Shown here piece after piece: positions 37,901 to 49,894 of a stretch of DNA of 64,000 bases. Location: NCBI RefSeq assembly GCF_036324505.1, contig NC_086358.1:5465268-5529267 (forward strand), read 5' to 3'. The stretch is from Eleginops maclovinus (taxonomy: Eukaryota; Chordata; Actinopteri; Perciformes; Eleginopidae). Position 1 is the first letter of the stretch. Each line of letters begins with the position of its first letter. The position numbers and the translations under genes are program-made. The notes below the pieces were generated by a model that saw only the letters and a program-made list of their open reading frames with translations, did no database searches and was not told the origin of the DNA.

Positions 37901-39721
37901 GACTCGCTGTGGAGGACAGATCATTTGAGAAGACTGCTGATAAGAAAATAAAAAACACGAAGAAGGACATACAACAGTATATCTGGCTTTTCGAAGAATG
38001 AAGAGACTTTAAAAGCAGTTTCCTTTCCCCTTTATTGCAATCCAGCAAGTATTTTAAGAAAGGGTTAACATTTCATTTCAATGCTGCTACACGTTTACCT
38101 GCATTCTCTTGATCATCATCAGCTGCTCCACCAGCGGCTGTGTCTCCCCCGTCAGATTCATGGTCCCTTCCAGCATGATGAAGGCGTGGACCGATGGGAA
38201 GGAGGGATGAAATGTGGGCTCACTTTGCTCAGACAGCATCATGGGAACTCTGAAGACAGAGAGAAGAGTTATTTGAATTCATATTTGTCAAGGTCAATAG
38301 AAATGTGTGCTTAAAATTTTGAAATAAAAAAGGGGAAATCTTCACCCTTTCACTAGTGACAAGCTTTCCTCCAATTTAGTCCTCAGTGTCTGGTTAGTTA
38401 CACTGCTGAGGCCCTCCGTTACTCTCAGCACTGATTGCTCCACGTTGCTCCAGGAACCTGGGGACAAACATCCGCAAAAACATATTTAGATGTCCGACTC
38501 ATAACAATAAGATTTGACTAAAACAGATTTTTTTTTAAAGGTTAGGACTTGAATTCTAAAATCAAATCTGAAGGCATTCCAGACAAGCATTGCCAACTAC
38601 AGGTCTTAGCTAACCACAGAGAAATCTATCTCTTAGAGAAAAATATATGTAGTTTTCCCCCATTTGCATTTTGCTCAATCCTATGCCAACACACGATTGC
38701 CTCACCTTGATCCTCCAGCCGAGCAATGTGAACCAGAGCTCTGTTCTTGGAGCTGTTCATCAGGGTTTGCAGCCTCTCCTGGCAGGCTCTCAGACTGGCC
38801 TCTGTGCTGGGTGATTGACCCAGTTCTCTCAGCTTCTCACAGTACCAGGCACAGCCCTGAAGCAGCCACACCACCACGCCAAGCAGAGCCCGACACAGCC
38901 CGATGCATTCCTCTGCTTTGCCGTGACAGCTTCAGAGTCAGGAGATGAGAGGCAGTGAGTCAGAGTCACTTTAAATTAGAAGACGTTTCTAAACTGTTCT
39001 TTTACAAAGCAAGCAGTAAAAACGAAACTATTTATTATTAAGGAAGGGAGATGTATGGTGATAAAGAAGGACACAGTGCCATGGATAACTTCACATACCT
39101 AAGACGATGGCAAAACATGTCCATTATCTCCAACAGGGATTTGACACACAGCTCCCGAGAAAAGTCATCAAACTATCAAAACAAAGACATATTATGTTCA
39201 ATATATCATATATAGTTCAATAAACCATGTGATTTTCATCTAGTATAAATTACCTTGCTGAGAGCTGTAAGCACGCTGGAATAAGATACCATCTAAGGAG
39301 AGAGAAGGTATGTTAACCACTTGACGAATAACATAAATACGGTTTGACACACAGATCAGTTACAGCATTTTTTTTGTTGTTTAAATTACACTGCTTTTCT
39401 CTCACCTGGGAACTGATGGCATATTTAAGGTAAGACAAAATAAGGGGGTTGGGAGATGGACCAATCATCGCCTGCTCCATCAGGGCCTCTGCAACACAGA
39501 AACAGCATTTAACGCCACTGTATAACTCACACAAAGTAACCGGTGTTAAGCTAAATAATTAGCATCAGGGCTAGGGAATCTCTCCTCTTACCTGCAAGGT
39601 TTAGGTAGTCCCATGTTGCTCCCTTTGGAAAGTTTTTCTTGATGTTAATGGCCCACTGGTAGTCACTCCATCGCTCCTTCCATGCCTGCAGAATGGCTTG
39701 CTTCAGATTGACCACTTTCAT
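28963..39721 (-). CDS. med24: Mediator complex subunit 24, 25 coding exons, with a 1-base frame break in exon 13
   Basis: Tail-module subunit of Mediator, linking activators and nuclear receptors to RNA polymerase II. Exons 5' to 3': 39592-39721, 39406-39488, 39254-39292, 39099-39172, 38706-38929, 38346-38457, 38099-38249, 37793-37906, 37634-37687, 37471-37553, 37258-37344, 36981-37080, 36487-36630, 36290-36327, 36111-36193, 35734-35912, 35058-35157, 34535-34710, 33388-33652, 32704-32885, 32511-32604, 32249-32348, 31113-31193, 30244-30392, 28963-29079. All are GT-AG and phase-compatible. Product would be about 985 residues (human 989), starting MKVVNLKQAILQAWKERWSD and ending GRRVAAKAISAL. 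Strong family matches run throughout, e.g. GPSPNPLILSYLKYAISSQ and QPSKLMRLLSSNED (an LxxLL motif). Exon 13 has one base too many around 36536-36539; read literally the frame ends in TAA at the exon's last codon. The exon 12 acceptor (37081-37082) is weak, chosen because the alternative is out of frame. Confidence 0.93.
30486..30882. mobile_element. MITE-like non-autonomous DNA transposon in med24 intron 23
   Basis: About 389 bases flanked by TTAA at 30486-30489 and 30879-30882. Terminal inverted repeats: left AGAGGCCCTATT, right end reverse-complements to AGGAGCCCTATT. The interior has CCAAT-type words (ATTGGTCAA, AGCCAATAGAAA) and TATATAAACACAC. It has no coding capacity. The TTAA flanks suggest piggyBac-type mobilisation, but the superfamily cannot be fixed without an alignment. 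Confidence 0.65.
33870..34100 (+). repeat. L2-like LINE 3' fragment in med24 intron 18
   Basis: CAAAACCCAACTCTTCAAAC followed by CTGTAAGGTGTCCTTGGGTG, GAAAGGCGTC, AAATAAAACG and (TTA)n is the recognisable 3' end of a fish L2-type retrotransposon, lying antisense to med24. Left boundary approximate. Confidence 0.6.
36536..36539 (-). other. med24: frame-breaking extra base in med24 exon 13
   Basis: On the minus strand the exon reads CTGCTCCTGGCCTGCAGCAG. Removing one base, for example one C of GCC, restores LLL followed by five alanines and then TGKLKSFARKFIK, as in human MED24. As written, the frame gives LLLACSSSHWETQILCSKVH and then stop. Confidence 0.9.
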
Positions 39722-40001
39722 CCTGTGGAAACGTACAAACAATTGTTCAATTACCTAATTCTTTTCTATACGAGTGCCAATAAATCTATTTTGCTTCAAA
39801 CTTCTATAAGCCATACCACCCAGTGTAGCTTACTTTAGCTTCGTTATTCATTAATTGGCTAGTTGACGTTAGCCGTTAGCTGCCGATGCCATTCATTGAC
39901 CAATACATTTAGATAAAGTTTTCTTGCTGGGTGCAAACATCCACACATACCACTTTTAATGAGACAAAACAAAGTCATTTATTTCTAAATGTGATGCTTA
40001 C

Positions 40002-40155
40002 CTGACTTTTTGAGGTGTTCAAAACATAAAATGTATTTGTTTTTCTGTAGCTCCTCCGCTTCACAATACAACGGATGCCATCTTTGCTGTAAAAGACGTG
40101 GGCGTTCATTGGTTGATCTCCGGACGTTCCAGTGTTCTTTGCGCTGATTGGTTGG
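40002..40155 (-). promoter_or_regulatory. med24: putative med24 5' UTR exon and promoter
   Basis: The start-codon exon of med24 is preceded directly by an acceptor (TTTCCACAG, AG at 39723-39724), so an upstream non-coding exon is needed. A strong donor, AGTCAG|GTAAGC, lies with GT at 40000-40001, leaving an exon from 40002 upward. CCAAT boxes in gene orientation lie at 40108-40112 and 40147-40151. The transcription start is probably between about 40060 and 40110. No TATA box seen. Confidence 0.55.
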
Positions 40156-43100
40156 ACGGCTCTCAACGCTCTACGACAGTAAAGTAGTGATTTAACATTT
40201 TCACAAGATGTCGCACTTTACAAATACAGGAGTTAATGCACTGCACAAAGACAGATGCACTAAAGTTAAGGAAAAGTTTATCATGCATTGAACCCGAACG
40301 ATTTCGAATCACGTATTTTCAGGCCTGGCATCTGTATAGCTCTCAGTTGTGTAACTCAACTGACATTTAGCTAACTAGCATTTGCATACATTAAGCTAGG
40401 TAAACAAAGCTATTTAGCTAGCTGACTTCATGCAAAACTAGTATTATATTTTACTGACAGGTAAGTTTAACTACGTGTGCTATTTTATATTGCAAATTAC
40501 TCTCCTTTTTGACCAATTATCTATTCCATGGCATACAGTGAAAAGGTTTGTTGTCTTATGTAACCACCCTTTCATTCAGTTGTGTGGTTCACTGCAGTGG
40601 TATTTGTTATCCGTTTTGTCTGTCAGTTCACTGCCTTTCAGCAGGTTCTTTTGTTTGTTATGTCACACCTTAGAGATGGAAAGCAGAGCCAAAATTGTCC
40701 AGAAAACATTCAAGAGCACGGACATAAAAGACTATTTTTTAATGTGTGAGACCAATTCAAAGTCTTTAAATATTGGTGCAATCATAGAGAGATTGAAAAC
40801 AGGTATTATTGTGGAAAATAAGCATCCATGTCTTATTGAAAATATAGCATTTTTTAATGTGAATATGTCTACCCAAACTCGGGCTGCAGAGCTTTTCTAA
40901 ATCTCTCCTTTCCACTTTTGCAGTCATCATGTTAAAAGGGATACTGTTCTCCATATCAAACCTCCCCAACTCCTTCTGCGAGATGAAGGTCCTGTATTGA
41001 GTCTGCGGCAACAAAGACCCTCATTCTGCCTGACACTGGAGACGTCGTCCTGGCTAGAGCGAGGTCTGTGTCCTGGGACTGAGCGATGCCAGCCAACAAG
41101 AGATGATCCATGCAGCCTGGCATAGTCAAGGTAGGCTGTGGATGGAGGGCGTGAGGTGTGCGTGTGTATGTGTGTGTGAAGGTGTATTTGGGGAAAGGTA
41201 GCTTTTCCCTGTTGCCTTCCATTGAGAACTGCATTAGACAAGGGTGCTGATAGATTTGATTCTACCCCTGGGGACACCAGAGAGACTTTGAGTCGCTGCT
41301 CTGTGACTGTTCTCATGACTTCACTGCTGGGAGAAACTCCGTTTTGCTGACTTCTATTTTTCCTCTGTGCATGGTTTGCTTAAGTTTGAAACTATTGGTT
41401 GTAGCTTAAACCAAATCAATGGGGCTCACTATAGTTTAGTGTATGGTACTCAAAGCCCCCCGAAACCTCCTCAGAGTGATTTGTTGATGCTGTTTACAAC
41501 ATGCTGCTTTGATTTATGGCAGTATTATTTTGGATTAGATGTTCCTCAATTTCTCAAATGTAGTTTTACCGGTGCTTTGCGCGCCACAAAATAAGCTCTA
41601 AGCTCCAACAGCCTGACATTTGTTATCTTCAAACCTCAGCACTATACAATAACACTCACACTATGTGGATTGTATTTATTGCGGTTATGTGAATATATTT
41701 ATCAGATCCATCTGGGGAAATTGATAGCTTACCCATTAAAAATCCACCTGTATGATATGTACATGGCAAAAGAGGATAATCATTATGAAATAACACAAGT
41801 CAATAATATTTCATGGCGTGTGCCTCTAAGCTGTTGTAGAATACACATTACAGAAGGCATTCTACTCTTCCTGCTGTACACAACTTCACTACCTTGTTCT
41901 TTCCTTCTCTCTTCCTCGAAAACACACTGAGGGGCCGTTGGGCAAACACAGGTAATTACCAATGGTGGGGAGCCAGGAAATGAGAGTGCCCGTGTGTCCC
42001 CTCAGGTTGTCCATTCATGGTACTTCATGAATTAGGATATATGAGGCACCTACTGTAACAGAGAAGACAAGGTACATAATGTGTTGCCACGTTAATGCTG
42101 AACAAGACTCTTTCTTTATGTAAGAGCTCTAAATTGTACCTTGTCAAGCGGGGATGTTGTCATATGTTACAAAGGTGACTTGCATAATGGCTGTGTTCCA
42201 AATGACATCATTTTTCTCTTTACTTCTAGTACACCTAAGTAGAACAAAGAACTGAACCTGGCTTTGCAAAGTATGTCTGTTGCATTCAGGGTATATACAG
42301 TTGGGACATGCTACTTTGTCATAGTATTGCACCTTCGAGTTTGATCCTCTTGCTCATTTATCTTCTGCACAAAAGGATTGTGGGTCATAATAGCCAGGAA
42401 AGCATGCAGGCGAGCATAATGTAAAATGCACCGGAATGCAGTAGGACATCTGGGTGTTTTGGGATGTACGTAATATTTTTTGGGCATACAAAAATAATGG
42501 TATTGTGGGAATCGGAACGCACACAGGTGTTTTCAATTTTGTGCCTAATTAGATGCCGTCTCAGGACAGTGTGAGCGTGTTCAGCTGTGCTTGATTGACG
42601 TCTTTCTCACCTCCCTGTGACATCATATGTACAGAGGTCTAATTAGCCAAGTGAAGCTAGTCCTTTGCCCAACATTAGCTAAGTCGTCGGCACCTCTCGT
42701 GTGGTTTGAGCTCTGTGATTATTTACTCCTGTGCTTTTCCTATACTTTGTCATCTCGTATGTCTTGTATAAAAAAGGCTCTTGTATTGAACTGAACGAGT
42801 GATAAGAGGATGTCATCAACCTGTGTTTAAAAGCCATTTGCAGTCTTTTGATGTGTACTTGCACCCTTTACCGCTAATGGACAACACCAGTGGGCTCTTG
42901 GATATTGCACAAGATGACAAGCGTGGGTAGGACGGGGCTGTTGTGTCTCTTCCATTTGGGCAACAACTTCAAAACATGTCTAAGACACTGGATACATTCC
43001 TATCACACTTAAAAAAACACATGTTCTGTATATTTCATGATTTAATTTATACCTCTTTATGTGTAACAATATTGTGCTTCCATCACGTGTGCAGTATAAC

Positions 43101-46100
43101 TATGTTTAACTCACTTTCTACATTCATTTTGGATTACATAAATTCTTATACTTGACATATATTGTGCTTATAAAAATGGAGTTCATCTAATTACTGTCTC
43201 TGTGTAATGACCTTAAAATAAGGTCATTATATGTATGTTCCTCTTCTGTAACAACATGGGCTGAATTCCTTTGTAGAAGCTAACACCATCTATGCAGAAA
43301 AGGTGTAGTTAGATAACATAGACCTCAGAGCTCCATCTTAAGTGATACTATCACAGGAAGTCACAGGGAGTACTTTTACTGGGGAAAGTGTTAGCAACAG
43401 AGCCACATGCGGCTTGACACTGAAGAGCTTTATATAGCCCCTTCAACACGATTTCCCCTCATTTTACTGTCATCAAGAGTCCAGGCTACAGAGAGCTCTG
43501 CAGCGTTAATTATAACTGGTCTATATGGGCTGGCTGGCAGAGAGCCTGGTGAGGCCAGATCTTGAATCCTTTTGCGTTCTTTAACTGGCTTCAGAAGTCT
43601 CCTTTCTTCTGCTCTTTAACACTTTTATTTTCAATAATGTGAGAAATGTGTGAATCCAGGCCTCAGCTGCCTAAGTTAACTGTTCCCTGGGGGTCACACG
43701 GGGAGGTAATTCCAGAGAGACCATGGGTGTCAACTTGCTGTAGCGTAATTAAAAAAAAATATCATGAAGACACAGGAGGAACTCATCCCACGGTCCATCC
43801 ATCCATCTGCTAAATCTAGCAACAAATAGCACCTTAAACAGCTTTGCTTCTACAGCTCTGACCTCAGTTGGTTAAATTGAATTTTGACTTACAGTGAACA
43901 TGAATACACAGATACCCCAGATTCCTTTTGAAAATAAATCACAAGAAGACAAAGCTGTTTCACTTGATGAGAAATAATTAGGTGACTGGAGTCTACAAAT
44001 CCTAATAGGCTACCTATCCAAACTCAATGTCTTTGCGTTCACATAGCAACCATCCCATTTCCAGGGCAGGTTTCCATGACATGCCCTCAACTACCTAACA
44101 CTTCTTTGCGTCCTATACTATGACATTTCTCCAGTTTGACCTATACTACAGCTATCGGAGAAGTGAAATTCACTTATTTGACGCTCATTGTCCACCGCTA
44201 ATCCTTGAATCTTCACCTTATGTCTGTCAAGCCAAGCCGCACAAAGCCTAACAGATACTGCCCAAGCCTTGTCACATAATCACACTTAAAGAAAAGCTTC
44301 CAGCATGGCTTCCGTGATCCCAGCGTGCGGAGACCTAACGCCTGAGCTCGGCACAACCAGTGGCCAGCATGCTAATCCCACATCTGTCGCTCACTGTGGG
44401 TGCCTTAATCACCCCCACCTAAATTATTTAGAAAGAACTGATGGCCACGGATCTCGTGCAAAGAGTCTGGGATTATTCATCACCAGTCATCCTTTGTTTT
44501 GCGGTGCTGCTAATGACACCATTGTAGAAGCTAGCTCCGGTACGCTGTTGCAGAAATGCTACACATTTTGATCCTAGATCCTTTGCATACCAGCAGATCT
44601 ATTCTACATGTTTCATTTTAAAGTCTTACTTTTGTTGATGTTGTTAATGTGAATGCATTCCATGTTACATGCAATGAGTTATCCCTAACAGAACAAATTG
44701 ATGGAGTTGTTAACCAAGCAGGCCCCTGTTATGCCTCGGTGAGTTTGTCTACATTTATGTAATAAATACCTTTTATCCTTTTAATTGTTTGAATCCAAAT
44801 CCCTGAATGAAGAGTGGTAATGACCAATGGTTAGTTCAGTCAATATTAAAGCCCGAAATTGGCTTATTACAGATATATTTTTAGATATCATTGGACTACA
44901 AATTTCAGGAAAAAGAACAGTACAGGAATGCCAAATATATGCTTGCAATAAAAATCTTTGTTTTAGATTTTTTTCCATCAAAATGTCATTGTTGGTTTTA
45001 GTCTAAAGTATCCAGAATTGAAGTATTTTTACGTACAAGAAAACCATATTGCGCAATAGGCTCTTTTCACAGACACAAGACACTTCTACTTGTGATAGTA
45101 GGAAATAAACAGGTGTTATATTAACATTGAAAATGCCTCTATACTATTCAAATCAAGATTAAGTTATCCAGAAGCAGATCATCGAATCCAGCCATCGTTA
45201 ATTGTATTATTCTTTAACGTGACACATGTCAGAGAGATAGTCCCACAGTGACACAGAATACTAAAAGACATGAAGGTTTCCTCTATTTTGAGGTAGTAGA
45301 ATAATAATGATCTCCCATGTGTTGCGTTACTTCATTGATCTGACAAAGTGAGCCACAGGCCTCTTGTCCAGACCAGCGGGGCCAAAAGGCCCCTGGCCGC
45401 TTGTTGTTTGTGTGTCACGGTGATTAATTGATGAGCCTTCTTGAATAATTGGCACAAGACCAGGAAGTCCTCTGACTGTAGTGACTTCATTCTTGATCTG
45501 TTCTCTCAAACCACTCCTCAGCGGCCACTTCATTCATCACTCGAGCTCAATCGTTTCAACACAGCCCAATAGATGTCTGATGGACCACTTTCCACAAAAA
45601 AAAAAGATAAAACAGCTTCTTTTTTTTCACAGTTAGTTTTTAATTGAATAATTTAAATGACTTTGAATTCAAATCAAAAGCCCAGTAGACATTTTGCTGG
45701 ACATAGGAAGACTTCTACAGAGGTCAAAGGTTTTTCCAATCATCCCTTTAAGAGAAATACCTGTTTAATCATGACAGAAATTAAATCATTGAAACGTGAG
45801 ACAAGAATCCTATTTTTGTCTCTCAGTAGAGATTTCATTGTAGTACTGTGATAAAAACAGATAAATATTGATTGCTGTACTCTATCAAAAAGAATTTAGT
45901 ATAAAAATAAGCAGGTTTGTTCAGCCTGGCTGCTCCCTATTACACATTATATTATTACTATGCTTTTTACACTATAAACCTTTTTTAATTCGCTAAAACA
46001 TGTGTGTTTTCTTTTATTTAAGGGCTCAGGTGGGCAACATCAAAGCAAAAAACAATCTCAGAAATAATTATTCAGTAAAAATGCTTTTTGTTTTTACCAC

Positions 46101-48360
46101 TGAGGAGGTGCAGTCTTCACACACCAGTGTTTCTAACCTTCACAGAAGGCTATGAGCATAATACATGTTTAAGGTTGGGTAAAGAACACTCACTTATTAG
46201 CCAAAAAATGCTCTTTATATTTTACTACATCCCACAAACTTCTAAAAAAAAGCAACATGAACAAAGAGTCAAGAATACCGGGTTAAATGACTATACATTT
46301 TAGTCATTGTGACCAACATCTCCTCCTTCCTATAGATTCCCTTCTTAACACATTAATAATCTTTAATCTGTGCAAGTTAAATGTTCCACAGGGGCATGAG
46401 GTAATAGATAAACTGGACTTGATAAACAGAAACTAATAAACATGTCGATTTAAATGATAAAACTCTTGGCATATACAATAAGGGATCATCCTCAAAGACT
46501 ATCATCCATGCCGAGAAAAAAAGTTGTCATGCATTTTAGTTCTTAAACTACTGTATACAGTTATAGCTGATGATTGAATTCACATCACAACTTAAATGTT
46601 TAATTGATTCGGTTTTAAATTAAACAGGGATTTGCTTTAAATAACGCCATATTTTTCAGAACTTTTCCTAAATTTACTCCTATCCATTTTTCAAGGTCAG
46701 TCCGAACAGTTTTTGGAAGAAAACCTGGGGAACAATCATTTGAAAACTTACATCTAAGCTACACTCTTTACTTTGGTATCATAACTGAGAAATCATATGC
46801 ATACAAGTACAATAAAACCTAAAGAGTGCAGGATCTCTCTCCTAACACCATGCCTTTCTGTTGTTTCCTGTAAATCAAGATTCAAAAATATGCACGTTCA
46901 GTGTATTACAAGAAATGAATTCAGACAGTTGTGCTTATTCTTATTGCTTCCATTCAGGCATTGGTCCAGTGTCATCGCATTAACATCTTCCCAAAATACA
47001 TTTAGCTGTCTACAGTATGTGGTGTGTTTAATTGCCAGAGGAACAGCATAAGGAGGGAAACATGTTGCTCAGGTTAATCTCATTTGAAAGCAATGACTGA
47101 TAACAGGTTTTTAGCCGAACGTAGTCTCGCTCACATTCATTTGATTTCTTAAATGATACATTTGTTATATTATATTTAAATAATATTGTGTCATAATCTA
47201 TAACCCTGGTATAGAAACAATATAAAGAGCATTTAAATGTAACCACTGATGAGTTAAAGTGAATAGCAGTGTAGGGCAATGCTGGCTAACACGTTTGGAC
47301 TGTTCTATGAGCGTATTGCAGTGTTGCAGACACAGCTATTCTTAGAAATGTAGTTTATATTTCTTTAAATTTCAGGTTAAACATAATAAATGGATTTAAT
47401 GTAGTAACTTTATTTAATCCCACCCTAAACCGTGAAGTACTTCTGGCCCCTGATACTGTTAACAATATGCATAGATTCGTTTTTAAAGAGGACAAAAACA
47501 TTAAGTGTATTCAATCTATGCCGGTCTGATTTTCCATATGCAATGAAAGAAAACTGGTCATGACTTCCAAAATGTTGGATTTGCAATCTTTCGTTGCTAA
47601 ATATAGATTTTGTGAAACTACAAAATGTGTATTTAAGACGACTGTCCAACCATTTGTGCTTTAGTTTTGTTTTACCTGACTACTAATGATTGTACACGAC
47701 AGGATATGTGCAAACCAGTGCAGCCAGTCATGCTGTTTAAGATATGAGGCATTGAGAGGTTATTAATAGAGTTTTTCTCTATACAATTTCTGTCCGACAT
47801 ACTCTTATGTTCTTCATAGTGCAATCAATAGTGCCCCACTCTCCTCCATAGGTCGATTTTTGGATCCGCAGTGATACAAATGAAGTGTTTGAATTATGTT
47901 TTCCTCAGTGGCTCTGTTAATTTATCACGGCTCATTGCATCTAAAAGCCGCAATGCACGTATTTCCCACGTGTCATTGAACACGTGTCCAGCAAACTACA
48001 GCAATGTGAGGAGAGCATTAAAGAAACCGTGTCACGCTTTTATTCGTGCCCAAGAAGAAGTTAAAATAGTATCTTGTTTTTTTGAGCGGTGTTTATAGAA
48101 ACCGATGATACTGCACACAAAACATAACTTACCTAAGCGATTTATTTACACCTAAGGTTTGATTATTAGGTTCTGTCATAATAGTTTTTGATCATTGAAC
48201 ACGCTCAAAGTGACCATGTGAAAAAAGATTCAAGTTTCCATTCAGGAAGAAGTTCTTCTCCATGCCTTTTCCTTGATTGTAGACATTCCTTACCACAATT
48301 GTCTTATCTTCCTGCTTCGGATTTCCCCCATGTCTTCCAGTACCTTTTAGTGTCAACATA
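40156..48360. other. intergenic region between med24 and kcnj12; no gene seen
   Basis: AT-rich sequence with scattered short open frames, none with a recognisable domain. THRA, which flanks MED24 in human, was not found. A GCTAGC-rich patch lies at about 40360-40430 and an exact 11-bp hairpin (AATGACCTTA-AAA-TAAGGTCATT core) at 43205-43229. Otherwise nothing can be named. Confidence 0.6.
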
Positions 48361-48366
48361 TTTATT
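48361..48366 (-). terminator. possible kcnj12 polyadenylation signal
   Basis: TTTATT on plus (AATAAA on minus) about 90 bases after the stop codon. Further candidates lie downstream, for example near 48139, and Kir2 genes often have long 3' UTRs, so the true end is uncertain. Confidence 0.3.
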
Positions 48367-48454
48367 TTCCAGCAGTCGGCTTTCCCTATGGCACTTTGCA
48401 TTGTTCTGTGGTTTTCCCCTTGGTTAAAGTTGAGCCAAGGTCAATGGGTATGGG

Positions 48455-49756
48455 TCATATTTCCGACTCTCTTCGATATGACCTTTGATCCAGCGCCCTG
48501 GTGGCCTGTAAGCGTTCAAACTCATGCCGGCTGTTTCTGTCTGGACTGAGGTTCGCCAGCGGCCTGCTACTCCCACCTACTTCCTCTTCGTCTTCCTCGC
48601 TTCTTAGGAAGGCAAGCTCGTTTTCATAGCAGAACGAGTTTGTGCTGGGGACTAAGAACTTGTTCTCCACCATTTCCTTGGCACTGCAGCGGGGGGTGGA
48701 CGGCACCTCGTAGGTTTTGTGAAAGTGAGAGTAATCCACCTTGTACACGTTCTTCTCCTCAAACAAGACAGGCTCGAAACGGTGACCCCAAAGAACCTCC
48801 GAGGCCAAGTAGGAGCTGCGAGCCTGCGTGGTCATCGCCGTCGCTTCAACCATCCCCTCCAAGATGACAACGATCTCAAAGTCCGCTGTCTCCAAGTCCT
48901 GTTTGCTGATCCCAAACAAGGGGCTCTCCTCATCTATCTCATGGAGAATAGTGATGGGCGAAACCAAGAAAATCCTGTCCAGGCCTTTATCAAAGCCCAC
49001 GTTAATGTCTATCTGGTCCAGAGGGATGTATTCCCCCTCATCTGTTATCCGAGGTTTGATCAGCTGGGCTCTGACATGGGCCTCTACAATGTGACTTTTG
49101 CGGAGGTTCCCTACCCTCCACATGAGGCACAGCTTTCCATCCCGCATGGCAATGAGAGCATTGTGGCTAAACAACAGTGTCTGCGCCCGCTTCTTAGGCC
49201 TCGCCATCTTGGCCATGATGGCACCAATCATGAAGCAGTCAATGATGCAGCCCACTATGGACTGGAAGACCACCATGAAGACAGCCACCGGGCACTCTTC
49301 AGTGACACAGCGATAGCCATACCCTATGGTGGACTGTGTTTCAATGGAGAACAGAAAGGCTGCTACAAATCCATTGACCTGTAGGACACATGGAGTGAAG
49401 TTGTCATCTCCAGCGGGGTTGTCCAGATCTCCGTGCAGCAGAGCAATGACCCAAAAGGCTAAACCGAAGGCCAGCCAGGACACAACGAACACCAGAGTGA
49501 AGACGACCAGCATCCATCGCCAGCGAATATCGACACACGTGGTGAAGATGTCGGCCATGTAGCGCTGCGACTTATCTTCCATATTGGCAAACTGCACGTT
49601 GCACTGGCCATTCTTTTTGACGAAGCGGTTGCGGCACTTGCGCCGTGTGTGGATCTTGCCATTGCCAAAGCCGTTCATGCCATGCATGGTAGAGAGGCGG
49701 AGGCCCTCTTCCTCGGACGACACAATGCTGTAGCGGTTTATCCGTCCAACACTCAT
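48455..49756 (-). CDS. kcnj12: inward-rectifier potassium channel Kir2.2
   Basis: Tetrameric strong inward rectifier at the plasma membrane that sets resting potential in muscle and neurons. 433 residues, the same length as human Kir2.2, in one coding exon. Visible: TM1 about 81-107 ([10 protein letters not shown]...FWVIALL); pore helix and filter [13 protein letters not shown] (G145-Y146-G147); extracellular cysteines C123 and C155; TM2 with the rectification aspartate D173 ([11 protein letters not shown]); PIP2-binding RPKKR at 186-190; ER-export motif FCYENE; and the PDZ ligand RRESEI at the end. [34 protein letters not shown] and the C-terminal '[20 protein letters not shown]' favour KCNJ12 over KCNJ2 or KCNJ4. 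The ATG at 49756 has A at -3; an in-frame ATG at 49921 lies beyond the splice acceptor at 49893-49894 and is rejected. Which teleost kcnj12 ohnolog this is cannot be told. Confidence 0.92.
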   Translation of the reverse strand: MSVGRINRYSIVSSEEEGLRLSTMHGMNGFGNGKIHTRRKCRNRFVKKNGQCNVQFANMEDKSQRYMADIFTTCVDIRWRWMLVVFTLVFVVSWLAFGLAFWVIALLHGDLDNPAGDDNFTPCVLQVNGFVAAFLFSIETQSTIGYGYRCVTEECPVAVFMVVFQSIVGCIIDCFMIGAIMAKMARPKKRAQTLLFSHNALIAMRDGKLCLMWRVGNLRKSHIVEAHVRAQLIKPRITDEGEYIPLDQIDINVGFDKGLDRIFLVSPITILHEIDEESPLFGISKQDLETADFEIVVILEGMVEATAMTTQARSSYLASEVLWGHRFEPVLFEEKNVYKVDYSHFHKTYEVPSTPRCSAKEMVENKFLVPSTNSFCYENELAFLRSEEDEEEVGGSSRPLANLSPDRNSRHEFERLQATRALDQRSYRRESEI

Positions 49757-49894
49757 GCTATCGGCGGCGCCTCCAGATGCAGGGTCCGTGCAGAAGGGCG
49801 GGCCCGGAGTGATCGAGGCCCCTTGCAGATTGTTTACTGGCTGAGCTGCATTGTAGTAAGTCAACGATAGGGAGCTGGGTGGGATCCAATCCCT

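Noticed and set aside
40475..40900. 141-codon plus-strand frame upstream of med24
   Set aside because: No domain or homology recognised; no splice or promoter support.
43205..43229. Short perfect hairpin as a possible miRNA
   Set aside because: The stem is only 11 bp with a 3-nt loop, far too short for a miRNA precursor.
48719..49384. 221-codon open frame on the plus strand
   Set aside because: It is the antisense of the conserved kcnj12 coding exon; its length is a by-product of that gene's base composition.
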